Positions 54,669 to 64,000 of a stretch of DNA of 64,000 nucleotides are shown here, piece after piece (within the stretch, counting starts at the first letter, position 1; the number at the start of each line of letters is the position of its first letter). Origin of the DNA: Pseudomonas sp. MIACH (GTDB taxonomy: Bacteria; Pseudomonadota; Gammaproteobacteria; Pseudomonadales; Pseudomonadaceae); contig NZ_LHVO01000053.1 of NCBI RefSeq assembly GCF_001269925.1, forward strand, positions 1 to 64,000. The letters are read 5' to 3'. The position numbers and the translations under genes were made by a program. The notes beneath the pieces were generated by a model. It worked only from the letters and a program-made list of their open reading frames with translations, was not told the origin of the DNA and searched no databases.

Positions 54669-54842
54669 ATGACCTTGCAAAATAGCAGCGATGCCAAAAT
54701 TGAAGTGATCCGCCAGCCGCAGCAATTGCCTTGCTCCGTGATCGACGCCCAGGGCCGCGAAGTGCAGATTACCGAAGAGATGATCCAGCAAGCGTGCCGC
54801 GAGCTGGAACAGCGACTGGTCAAGCCTGCCCAGCAAGGCTGA
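54669..54842 (+). CDS. Small conserved protein, PA1571-like
   Basis: 57 residues with GAGGAG upstream of ATG 54669. Sequence begins MTLQNSSDAKIEVIRQPQ, and has VIDAQGREVQITEEMIQQAC in the middle, a pattern conserved among Pseudomonas short proteins. Charged, soluble, helical C-terminus. Function unknown. It ends before a terminator, so an independent short transcript is likely. Confidence 0.7.
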   Translation: MTLQNSSDAKIEVIRQPQQLPCSVIDAQGREVQITEEMIQQACRELEQRLVKPAQQG

Positions 54843-54858
54843 AGCGCCACGTTCTTTC

Positions 54859-54889
54859 AAACCCGGCCCAGGTGGCCGGGTTTTTTATT
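54859..54889 (+). terminator. Terminator of the small PA1571-like gene
   Basis: ACCCGGCC-CAGGT-GGCCGGGT then TTTTTATT, 17 bases after the stop; also near the end of pdxB on the other strand. Confidence 0.93.
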
Positions 54890-54895
54890 CGGCGT

Positions 54896-56038
54896 TTAAA
54901 CGGTTTCCGCGCCCAATGCGGACACGATGCTCGACAACACCGCTGACTCGCCGTTGATGCGCACTTTCAAAGCGTCAATCTCGCGGCGCGCCGGGTAGCC
55001 CTTGCGTAAAAGGTCGAACGCCTTGCGCTGCTCTTCCACTGTTCCCACCAGACTACGGCGAAAATCCGCATCATCACGGCGCGGGTCGTACACGCTGCGG
55101 CACAACGTCGCGAGCGCCCAGGCGGGGTCGGTCGATGCGTTCAAATGCACCTCGGCCAACCACGCTGGCGGCAACAAATCGCTCAACTGAATGCCCGGTT
55201 CCTGCCCCAGGTACGCGCAGAGCGCCTGATAGATCTGCGCCGTACCGCGCTGCCGGCCGTCAAGGCTATAACCGGCGATATGCGGCGTGGCCAATACACA
55301 CAGGTCGGCCAGGTCGACGTCCACCTCGGGCTCGCCTTCCCACACGTCCAGCACCGCTTGCAGGTCTTCGCGCTCCAGCAGCACGTCGCGCAGGGCGGCG
55401 TTGTCCACCACCGGGCCACGGCTGGCGTTGATCAGCCAGGTGCCGGGTTTGAGGCGGTTGAGACGGTCGCGATCAAACAGGTGCCAGGTGGAACCATTGC
55501 CGGACTTGGTCAACGGCGTGTGCAGGCTGATGACATCGCATTGCTCGATGATCTGCTCCAGGCTGACGTAATCCCCTTCCTCGGCAATCTGTCGCGGCGG
55601 GTCGCACACCAACACGTTCCAGCCCAGCCCCTTGAGCACCCTGACCAGCCGCCCACCGACCTCACCGGCACCCACAACGCCGTAGGTGCGTTGATTAAGG
55701 TCAGCACCCTCGATCTCGGCCAGGGTCTGCAGGCTGCCGAGCACATAGTCCACCACACCCCGGGCATTACAGCCGGGAGCGCTGGACCACTGGATTCCGG
55801 CCTGCTTGAAGTAATCGAGGTCGAGGTGGTCGGTGCCGATGGTGCAGGTGCCGACAAAACGCACCTTGCTGCCGTCCAGCAGGGCGCGGTTGACGTTGGT
55901 TACCGAACGCACCAGCAGTACATCGGCCTGTTCGACGGTGGCGCGGTCGATGGAACGGCCGGACACGCGGCGAATCTCGCCAAATCCATGGAAGAACTCA
56001 TCGAGCAGCGGGATATTTTCGTCGGCAACAATCAGCAT
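54896..56038 (-). CDS. pdxB: Erythronate-4-phosphate dehydrogenase
   Basis: 380 residues from ATG 56038. Second step of the DXP-dependent pyridoxal phosphate pathway. NAD motif GVVGAGEVGGRLVRVLKGLG, catalytic Arg in NASRGPVVDN, Glu in DVWEGEPEVD and His in TPHIAGYSLDG. The C-terminal PdxB dimerisation domain (~285-380) distinguishes it from other D-2-hydroxyacid dehydrogenases. Divergent from the MATE gene across a REP. Confidence 0.95.
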   Translation of the reverse strand: MLIVADENIPLLDEFFHGFGEIRRVSGRSIDRATVEQADVLLVRSVTNVNRALLDGSKVRFVGTCTIGTDHLDLDYFKQAGIQWSSAPGCNARGVVDYVLGSLQTLAEIEGADLNQRTYGVVGAGEVGGRLVRVLKGLGWNVLVCDPPRQIAEEGDYVSLEQIIEQCDVISLHTPLTKSGNGSTWHLFDRDRLNRLKPGTWLINASRGPVVDNAALRDVLLEREDLQAVLDVWEGEPEVDVDLADLCVLATPHIAGYSLDGRQRGTAQIYQALCAYLGQEPGIQLSDLLPPAWLAEVHLNASTDPAWALATLCRSVYDPRRDDADFRRSLVGTVEEQRKAFDLLRKGYPARREIDALKVRINGESAVLSSIVSALGAETV

Positions 56039-56087
56039 GGCAGGCTCCTTTGGCGGATCAGCAGTGTACAGGGATGCGATCTTCAAT

Positions 56088-56115
56088 GTAGGAGGGAGCA
56101 AGCCCCCCTCCCACA
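56088..56115. repeat. REP element (TGTAGGAGGGAGCAAGC variant)
   Basis: TGTAGGAGGGAGCAAGC and CCCCCTCCCACA pair imperfectly; a mixed form between the two main REP types in this window. Confidence 0.7.
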
Positions 56116-56233
56116 CTGGATATGCGGTGGCCTCGCAGCTCGCTTACAAATCCCTAACACAGGTTTTTTCCTGACCGTTACGTCAAGGCGTAGAATCCGC
56201 GGCCTTGCGCCACTCTTAACTGGACTCCCGTAC

Positions 56234-57622
56234 GTGAACACTGCCACTGCCCCCCTCTCCCGCCCCGCCCGCATCAGCCGGGAAGTGGGCGGCCTGCTGA
56301 CGCTCGCGCTGCCGATCATGGTCGGCCAACTGGCAACCACCGCCATGAGCTTCGTCGATGCGGTGATGGCCGGGCGCGTCAGCCCCCAGGACCTGGCGGC
56401 GGTGGGCCTGGGCAACTCGATCTGGATTCCGGTTTACCTGCTGATGACCGGCACCCTGCTGGCCACCACGCCCAAAGTCGCCCAACGCTACGGTGCGGGC
56501 CACTACGGCGAAATCGGGCCGTTGGTGCGTCAGTCTTTGTGGCTGGCCGTGGTGGTCGGCATCATCGGCGCGCTGCTGTTGCTCTGTGCCGAGCCGATCC
56601 TGCATGCCATGAAGGTTGAGCCGGACCTGATTGCCCCCACCATGGGCTACCTGCATGGCATCGCCGCCGGTATGCCCGCCGTTGCCCTGTATTACGTGCT
56701 GCGCTGTTTCAGTGATGGCCTGGGCCGTACGCTGCCCAGCATGGCCATGGGCCTGTGCGGGCTGGCGTTGAATATTCCGCTGAACTACATCTTCATCTAC
56801 GGCCACCTGGGCGTGCCGGCGATGGGTGGCGTGGGCTGCGGTTGGGCCACGGCGATTGCGATGTGGGTGATGATGCTCGGCATGGCCGCCTGGACCCGCT
56901 GGGGGGCCGCCTACCAGAGCAGCGAACTGTTCAAGCGCTTCGACTGGCCGCAGTGGTCGGTGATCAAGCGCGTACTGGGGATTGGCCTGCCGATCGGCAT
57001 CGCGATCTTTGCCGAATCGAGCATCTTTGCCGTCATCGCCCTGCTGCTCGGCAGCCTGGGCGCCACCGTTGTGTCGGGGCACCAGATCGCGCTGAACGTC
57101 AGCTCACTGGTGTTCATGATCCCCTATTCCCTGAGCATGGCCGTCACCGTGCGCGTCGGCCAGGCCCTGGGGCGTGGCGAGGCGCGTGAAGCACGTTTCG
57201 CCGCCGGGGTCGGCATGGGCACGGCGCTGGCTTACGCCTGCCTGTCGTGCAGCCTGATGCTGGTGTTTCGCGAGCAGATTGCGGCGATCTACACCCCGGA
57301 CCCTATCGTCATCCACCTGGCATCGACGCTGATTGTGTTTTCCGCGCTGTTCCAGTTCAGTGATTCGATCCAGGTCACCGCCGCCGGCGCCCTGCGGGGC
57401 TACCAGGACACCCGCGTGACCATGGTGCTGACCCTGTTTGCCTACTGGGGCGTCGGGCTGCCGGTGGGTTACGCCCTGGGGCTGACCCACTGGTTGGGCG
57501 AACCCAGCGGCCCGAGTGGTTTGTGGCAAGGGCTGATCGTGGGCTTGAGCTGTGCGGCGGGGATGTTGCTGGTGCGCCTGGCGCGCAGTGCACGCCGGCG
57601 CATTCGCGCCAACAAGGCATAA
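56234..57622 (+). CDS. MATE family multidrug efflux transporter
   Basis: 462 residues from the GTG at 56234 (MNTATAPLSRPARISREV); the frame is open 1 kb further upstream but overlaps pdxB and is not coding. Twelve membrane helices. MATE blocks: LPIMVGQLATTAMSFVDAVM at helix 1, AAVGLGNSIWIPVYLLMTG, and the helix 7 region SGHQIALNVSSLVFMIPYSL. Resembles NorM/PmpM exporters, which expel cationic drugs in exchange for H+ or Na+. Tail is basic and cytoplasmic. Confidence 0.93.
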   Translation: MNTATAPLSRPARISREVGGLLTLALPIMVGQLATTAMSFVDAVMAGRVSPQDLAAVGLGNSIWIPVYLLMTGTLLATTPKVAQRYGAGHYGEIGPLVRQSLWLAVVVGIIGALLLLCAEPILHAMKVEPDLIAPTMGYLHGIAAGMPAVALYYVLRCFSDGLGRTLPSMAMGLCGLALNIPLNYIFIYGHLGVPAMGGVGCGWATAIAMWVMMLGMAAWTRWGAAYQSSELFKRFDWPQWSVIKRVLGIGLPIGIAIFAESSIFAVIALLLGSLGATVVSGHQIALNVSSLVFMIPYSLSMAVTVRVGQALGRGEAREARFAAGVGMGTALAYACLSCSLMLVFREQIAAIYTPDPIVIHLASTLIVFSALFQFSDSIQVTAAGALRGYQDTRVTMVLTLFAYWGVGLPVGYALGLTHWLGEPSGPSGLWQGLIVGLSCAAGMLLVRLARSARRRIRANKA

Positions 57623-57638
57623 GCACAACGCGTCCCTC

Positions 57639-57738
57639 TGTAGGAGCGAGCTTGCTCGCGAAAAACCCGAGAGCGCCGCGTTCCTTCAGGATACCCGCGT
57701 CATCGTTAACGCCCTTCGCGAGCAAGCTCGCTCCTACA
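57639..57738. repeat. REP pair (TGTAGGAGCGAGCTTGCTCGCGAA type)
   Basis: TGTAGGAGCGAGCTTGCTCG and its inverted mate, spacer ~55 bases, same family as the pair at 26959-27056. Confidence 0.9.
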
Positions 57739-57748
57739 GGGACCGGTG

Positions 57749-58000
57749 TTAGTCGAGTTTTTTGCGGATCCAGTACAGATAGGTACCGGACTGCTCCTGC
57801 TGATCCACCAGTTCGTGGTCAAGGAACACGCAAAACTTGGGAATATCGCGACGGGTCGACGGATCGGTCGCGATCACCTTGAGCAAGCCGCCGGGCGGCA
57901 GGTCGCGGATGTGCTGGTGCAGCATCATCACCGGCTCCGGGCAGTTGAGGCCCGTTGCATCGAGGGTGCCATCAACGGCGGTGTCGAAAATATCGCTCAT
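57749..58000 (-). CDS. tusA: Sulfur carrier protein TusA
   Basis: 83 residues. It receives a persulfide from IscS and passes it on for 2-thiouridine in tRNA. The active cysteine is Cys20 in LDATGLNCPEPVMM, the TusA signature, and the C-terminal GTYLYWIRKKLD is typical. Transcribed with rlmM from upstream (27-base gap). Confidence 0.95.
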   Translation of the reverse strand: MSDIFDTAVDGTLDATGLNCPEPVMMLHQHIRDLPPGGLLKVIATDPSTRRDIPKFCVFLDHELVDQQEQSGTYLYWIRKKLD

Positions 58001-58027
58001 TGTCTACTCCTGAAACCGGCGCTCAGT

Positions 58028-59104
58028 TTAGCGGGCCTTGGTTTTCTTCACATCCACCAGCCGACGCAGGTGGCAGGTCACTTCTTCACGGTCGTGATAC
58101 AGCTGCTTGCAGCCGATCTCCACCCGAATGCCGCGCGCCTTGAAACCGTCTTCGATACGTTCCAGCAGGCGCTTGACCTCGGCGTAACGCTGTTTCATCG
58201 GCAGCTTCAGGTTCACCACCGCCTCGCGGCAATGCCCTTCGCCGATCCAGGTTTCCAGCAGCGCCGCGTTGCGCGCCGGCTTTTCGACGATATCGCAGAC
58301 CATCCAGTCCACCGGCTGCTTGGGCACGAAGGTAAAGCCGTCTGCCATCAGGTGCTGCACCAGGCCGGTGTCCATCAGGCTTTCGGCCATGGGGCCGTTG
58401 TCGATGGCGGTCACCAGCATGCCACGGTTGACCAGTTGCCAGGTCCAGCCGCCAGGGGCTGCGCCCAGATCGACGCCGGTCATGTCGCCATGCAGGCGCT
58501 CGTCCCACTGGTCGCGGGGGATAAAGTGGTGCCAGGCCTCTTCCAGCTTCAAGGTCGAGCGGCTGGGCGCGTCACGGGGGAATTTCAGGCGCGGGATGCC
58601 CATCGGCCACATCGCCGAGTTATTCGACTCGGCCAGGCCCATAAACACTTCGCGGCCGCTTTTGAAGGTCAGTAGCAGGCGCGGCTTGCTCGGGTCGTCC
58701 ACCAGCTTGCCGGCGTTCAACAAGGCTTTGCGCAGGTGCACTTCGAATTTCTTGCAGAAGTTCGAGAGTTCCTTGCCGTCATTGGTGTCGACCATCTCCA
58801 GCCACAGGCTGCCGCACACCGGGAATTCACGCAGGTGAGCGAGGATCACGCTGATACGGTCGGTTTCCGGCAGGTCGATAAACACCCCGCGCGCCCACTG
58901 CCGCGGGAAGATCAGCTCGGCAAAGCGCTGGCCGTGCATCAGGCGCTGGGCGCCGTCTTCCTCGGTGCAGACAAATTCGGCGCAGGCGCTGCCGGTCTTG
59001 GCCTTGGCGTAGCCGGAAACGTTCAGGCGCGCGGCGTGTTCCGCGATCTCGGAACAGACTTCGCCCTCAAACCCCGGGCGGCAGTGCATAAAAAGGGTGT
59101 TCAT
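58028..59104 (-). CDS. rlmM: 23S rRNA 2'-O-ribose C2498 methyltransferase RlmM
   Basis: 358 residues. N-terminal THUMP-like region (~1-180) and a Rossmann methyltransferase: SAM motif GVDLGAAPGGWTWQLV, with catalytic residues in WMVCDIVEKPARN and AVVNLKLPMKQRY. It methylates C2498 of 23S rRNA. Start ATG 59104 gives MNTLFMHCRPGFEGE. Followed by tusA on the same strand, both probably one transcript. Confidence 0.95.
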   Translation of the reverse strand: MNTLFMHCRPGFEGEVCSEIAEHAARLNVSGYAKAKTGSACAEFVCTEEDGAQRLMHGQRFAELIFPRQWARGVFIDLPETDRISVILAHLREFPVCGSLWLEMVDTNDGKELSNFCKKFEVHLRKALLNAGKLVDDPSKPRLLLTFKSGREVFMGLAESNNSAMWPMGIPRLKFPRDAPSRSTLKLEEAWHHFIPRDQWDERLHGDMTGVDLGAAPGGWTWQLVNRGMLVTAIDNGPMAESLMDTGLVQHLMADGFTFVPKQPVDWMVCDIVEKPARNAALLETWIGEGHCREAVVNLKLPMKQRYAEVKRLLERIEDGFKARGIRVEIGCKQLYHDREEVTCHLRRLVDVKKTKAR

Positions 59105-59300
59105 CGACTCTCCTGGTGACTCAACTGACGTTGCGCTATCGCAATGCCTGTCATGAAAACGCGCGCATGATAGCCGAGTTCGGAACCTTGGTTCTGTCCA
59201 TAGAGTCCAGTAATTAGCCAGCTACTGAAAACAGGGCTAGTTTGAAAGCTCTGTTCGTCCCGTCAGGTCCGTAGCCGTGCGGACCATAAGGAGTCATGTA

Positions 59301-62042
<2,742 letters not shown>

Positions 62043-62070
62043 GGCGGTCTCAAAAGCAATGGAGATCTAA

Positions 62071-62159
62071 TGTGGGAGGGGGCTTGCTCCCGATGACGGT
62101 ATGTCAGTCAAAACATCTGTGACTGATCCACCGCCATCGGGAGCAAGCCCCCTCCCACA
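62071..62159. repeat. REP pair (GTGGGAGGGGGCTTGCTCCC type)
   Basis: TGTGGGAGGGGGCTTGCTCC and its inverted mate, with inner pairing GATGACGG/CCGCCATC and TCAGTCA/TGACTGA. Separates the convergent acnA and lpxO. Confidence 0.9.
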
Positions 62160-62184
62160 TTTTGATCGCGTTTAACGCTTCAGA

Positions 62185-63123
62185 TCAGCCGAACAACCAC
62201 TTCCACAACAGCACCAGCACCACCACCGCCAGCACCGGCCGTGCAATGCGGTAAGCCTTCGGATGCTTGCGCTTCCACTGCTTGACCACGCCGCTGAACT
62301 TGTCGCTGAAGGTCTTGCTCCAGGCATACGCCTGGTTGATGCCGCCGACGCGCTCGTCGTCGAGGTTCTGCGGCGCGGTGGCGCGGCCCAGCTGCTTGCT
62401 GACCCAGCGGTTGACGCGGGTCATCACGCGATTGCTCAGCGGGCGTTCGATGTCGCAGAACAGGATCACGCGGGTCTTCTCGGTTTCGTTCTTCACCCAG
62501 TGCACGTAGGTTTCGTCGAACATCACGTCCTCACCGTCGCGCCAGGCATACACCTGACCGTCGACGAAGATGCGGCAGTCGTCGGAGTTCGGCGTAGACA
62601 AGCCCAGGTGATAACGCAGGGAACCGGCAAACGGGTCACGGTGCGGGTTGAGGTGGCTGCCGCCCGGCAACAGCGCGAACATCGCGCCCTTGACGTTGGG
62701 GATGCTGCTCACCAGCGCCACGGTTTTCGGGCACAGCGCCTCGGCCGATGGCAGGGGTTTGTCGTACCACTTGAGGTAGAAACGCTTCCAGCCCTTCTTG
62801 AAGAACGAACCGAAACCGGCGTCGTTGTTCTTTTCGGCGGCGCGGATGTAACCCTCGTCGAACAGGTGCATGGCCTCTTCGCGGATCACCTCCCAGTTGT
62901 CCTTGAGCACGTCCAGTTCCGGGAACTTGCTGCGGTCCAGGTATGGCTTGGACGGCACGGCCGAAAACAGGTACATCAAGGCGTTATAGGGGGCGAACAG
63001 CGCCGAATGGTTGACGAACTGACGCAACATCGGCAAACGGGCCTTGCCGCGCAGGTGCACATACAGCGTGCTGCCGATAAACAGCAACAACACCGACAGT
63101 TTGGCGGCCAAAGAAAAGGTCAT
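62185..63123 (-). CDS. lpxO: Lipid A 2-hydroxylase LpxO
   Basis: 312 residues from ATG 63123 (a longer in-frame extension is not conserved-looking). A membrane segment at 5-22 and one at the C-terminus (VLAVVVLVLLWKWLFG) frame an Asp/Asn beta-hydroxylase domain with Fe ligands in PHRDPFAGSLRYHLGL (His-x-Asp) and the distal His in YVHWVKNETEKTR; RVILFCDIERPL binds 2-oxoglutarate. It adds a 2-OH to lipid A acyl chains using O2. Pseudomonads often have two LpxO copies with different acyl-chain preferences. Confidence 0.9.
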   Translation of the reverse strand: MTFSLAAKLSVLLLFIGSTLYVHLRGKARLPMLRQFVNHSALFAPYNALMYLFSAVPSKPYLDRSKFPELDVLKDNWEVIREEAMHLFDEGYIRAAEKNNDAGFGSFFKKGWKRFYLKWYDKPLPSAEALCPKTVALVSSIPNVKGAMFALLPGGSHLNPHRDPFAGSLRYHLGLSTPNSDDCRIFVDGQVYAWRDGEDVMFDETYVHWVKNETEKTRVILFCDIERPLSNRVMTRVNRWVSKQLGRATAPQNLDDERVGGINQAYAWSKTFSDKFSGVVKQWKRKHPKAYRIARPVLAVVVLVLLWKWLFG

Positions 63124-63250
63124 GCAGCAACTCCTGGAAATAAGCGCCTGGCCAACAGCCTCCCGGCGACGGGAGACCAGACGTAACAGCCGGCCATGAT
63201 AAACAGTTGGGCCATTATGCAGAAGGCCCAGGCTGACCGGCTGACATAAA

Positions 63251-64000
63251 TCAAGCCTGGTTTTCTTGCTCGGTAAACAAATCGCTGAACAGCATGCTCG
63301 ACAGGTAGCGTTCACCGGAGTCCGGCAGGATCACCACGATGGTCTTGCCCTGCATTTCCGGCTTCTCGGCCAGGCGCACGGCCACGGCCATGGCGGCACC
63401 GCAGGAGATACCGCAGAGGATGCCCTCTTCCTGCATCAGGCGCAGGGCCATGGCCTTGGATTCCTCGTCGGTCACCAGTTCCACGCGGTCGACCATCGAC
63501 AGGTCAAGATTTTTCGGCACGAACCCGGCGCCAATCCCCTGGATCTTGTGGGGGCTGGGCTTGATCTCTGCACCGGCCAGGGCCTGGGTGATGACGGGCG
63601 AAACCATTGGCTCGACAGCCACCGACAGGATCGGCTTGCCCGCGATGTTCTTGATGTAGCGCGAGACACCGGTGATGGTGCCACCCGTACCCACGCCCGC
63701 CACCAGCACGTCCACGGCGCCATCGGTGTCGTTCCAGATTTCCGGACCGGTGGTTTTTTCATGGATGGCCGGGTTGGCCGGGTTTTCGAACTGGGCCGGC
63801 ATAAAGTAGGTGGCCGGGTCACTGGCAACGATTTCGCCGGCCTTGTCGATGGCACCCTTCATGCCCTTGGCCGGCTCGGTCAGGACCAGCTCGGCGCCCA
63901 GTGCCTTGAGCACCTTGCGGCGTTCGATGCTCATGGACGCCGGCATGGTCAGCAGCAACTTGTAGCCACGGGCGGCAGCGACGAACGCCAGGCCGATGCC
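63251..64000 (-). CDS. cysK: Cysteine synthase A (partial, N-terminus outside window)
   Basis: 249 codons of the C-terminal part. PLP phosphate loop GVGTGGTITGVSRYIK, and the substrate region PASMSIERRKVLKALGAELVLT typical of CysK rather than CysM. The catalytic PLP lysine lies upstream of the window end. It makes cysteine from O-acetylserine and sulfide. The C-terminus LFSDLFTEQENQA is longer than needed for the SAT-docking role and complete. Confidence 0.94.
   Translation of the reverse strand, partial: GIGLAFVAAARGYKLLLTMPASMSIERRKVLKALGAELVLTEPAKGMKGAIDKAGEIVASDPATYFMPAQFENPANPAIHEKTTGPEIWNDTDGAVDVLVAGVGTGGTITGVSRYIKNIAGKPILSVAVEPMVSPVITQALAGAEIKPSPHKIQGIGAGFVPKNLDLSMVDRVELVTDEESKAMALRLMQEEGILCGISCGAAMAVAVRLAEKPEMQGKTIVVILPDSGERYLSSMLFSDLFTEQENQA

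Noticed and set aside
55145..56233. Upstream extension of the MATE frame
   Set aside because: It overlaps pdxB on the other strand and lacks transporter character; GTG 56234 begins the conserved protein.

Overview
The window is chromosomal DNA of a Pseudomonas, most likely of the P. fluorescens group. The evidence is the gene content and order (dusA-tal-rssCB, queF-copRS, lolCDE, mfd, nagZ-psrA-lexA-sulA, topA, fadAB, uup-slt, acnA), the GC-rich codon use, and many REP palindromes of the types common in fluorescent pseudomonads. No rRNA, intact tRNA or CRISPR array was found.

Region 1 (1-8.6 kb) is accessory. It opens with the end of an AT-rich operon: the C-terminus of an unidentified protein, then an HNH nuclease, a pairing typical of ATPase/HNH defence modules. 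A 3' fragment of tRNA-Gly(CCC) at 989-1036 looks like an attachment-site scar. A gene-free regulatory stretch with repeated GGTTAG motifs follows. Next is a two-gene operon of an AAA ATPase and a subtilisin-like protease, which I read as the ietAS antiphage system. Then comes a decayed P2-like prophage: intact portal gene, terminase gene broken at two places, capsid scaffold gene without its start, and the first ~65 codons of a dusA-targeting integrase directly beside dusA.

Region 2 (8.7-18.8 kb) is core: dusA, tal, the rssB/rssC phosphatase/anti-anti-sigma pair, a PilZ protein, mlaA, a HAD hydrolase, a DUF4404 protein, queF, and a copper locus with a cupredoxin divergent from copRS.

At 18.9-19.7 kb lies a lone AT-rich gene for a YopT-like (C58) cysteine protease, apparently acquired and possibly a secreted effector.

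Region 3 (20-36.8 kb) is core: lolC-lolD-lolE (lipoprotein release), a second PilZ protein, a GDPD phosphodiesterase, sthA, a chalcone-isomerase-like periplasmic protein, a long-form gap, mfd, csiV, a SWIM/SNF2 helicase and nagZ.

Region 4 (36.9-47 kb) is regulatory and metabolic: psrA with two abutting operator palindromes, lexA-sulA behind two SOS boxes, topA, and the fadBA beta-oxidation operon. PsrA is known to sense long-chain fatty acids, so fadBA lies near its likely controller.

Region 5 (47-64 kb) holds a possible small RNA, a universal stress protein, uup, slt, an ABC exporter, pdxB, a MATE pump, tusA, rlmM, acnA, lpxO and a cysK cut by the window end.
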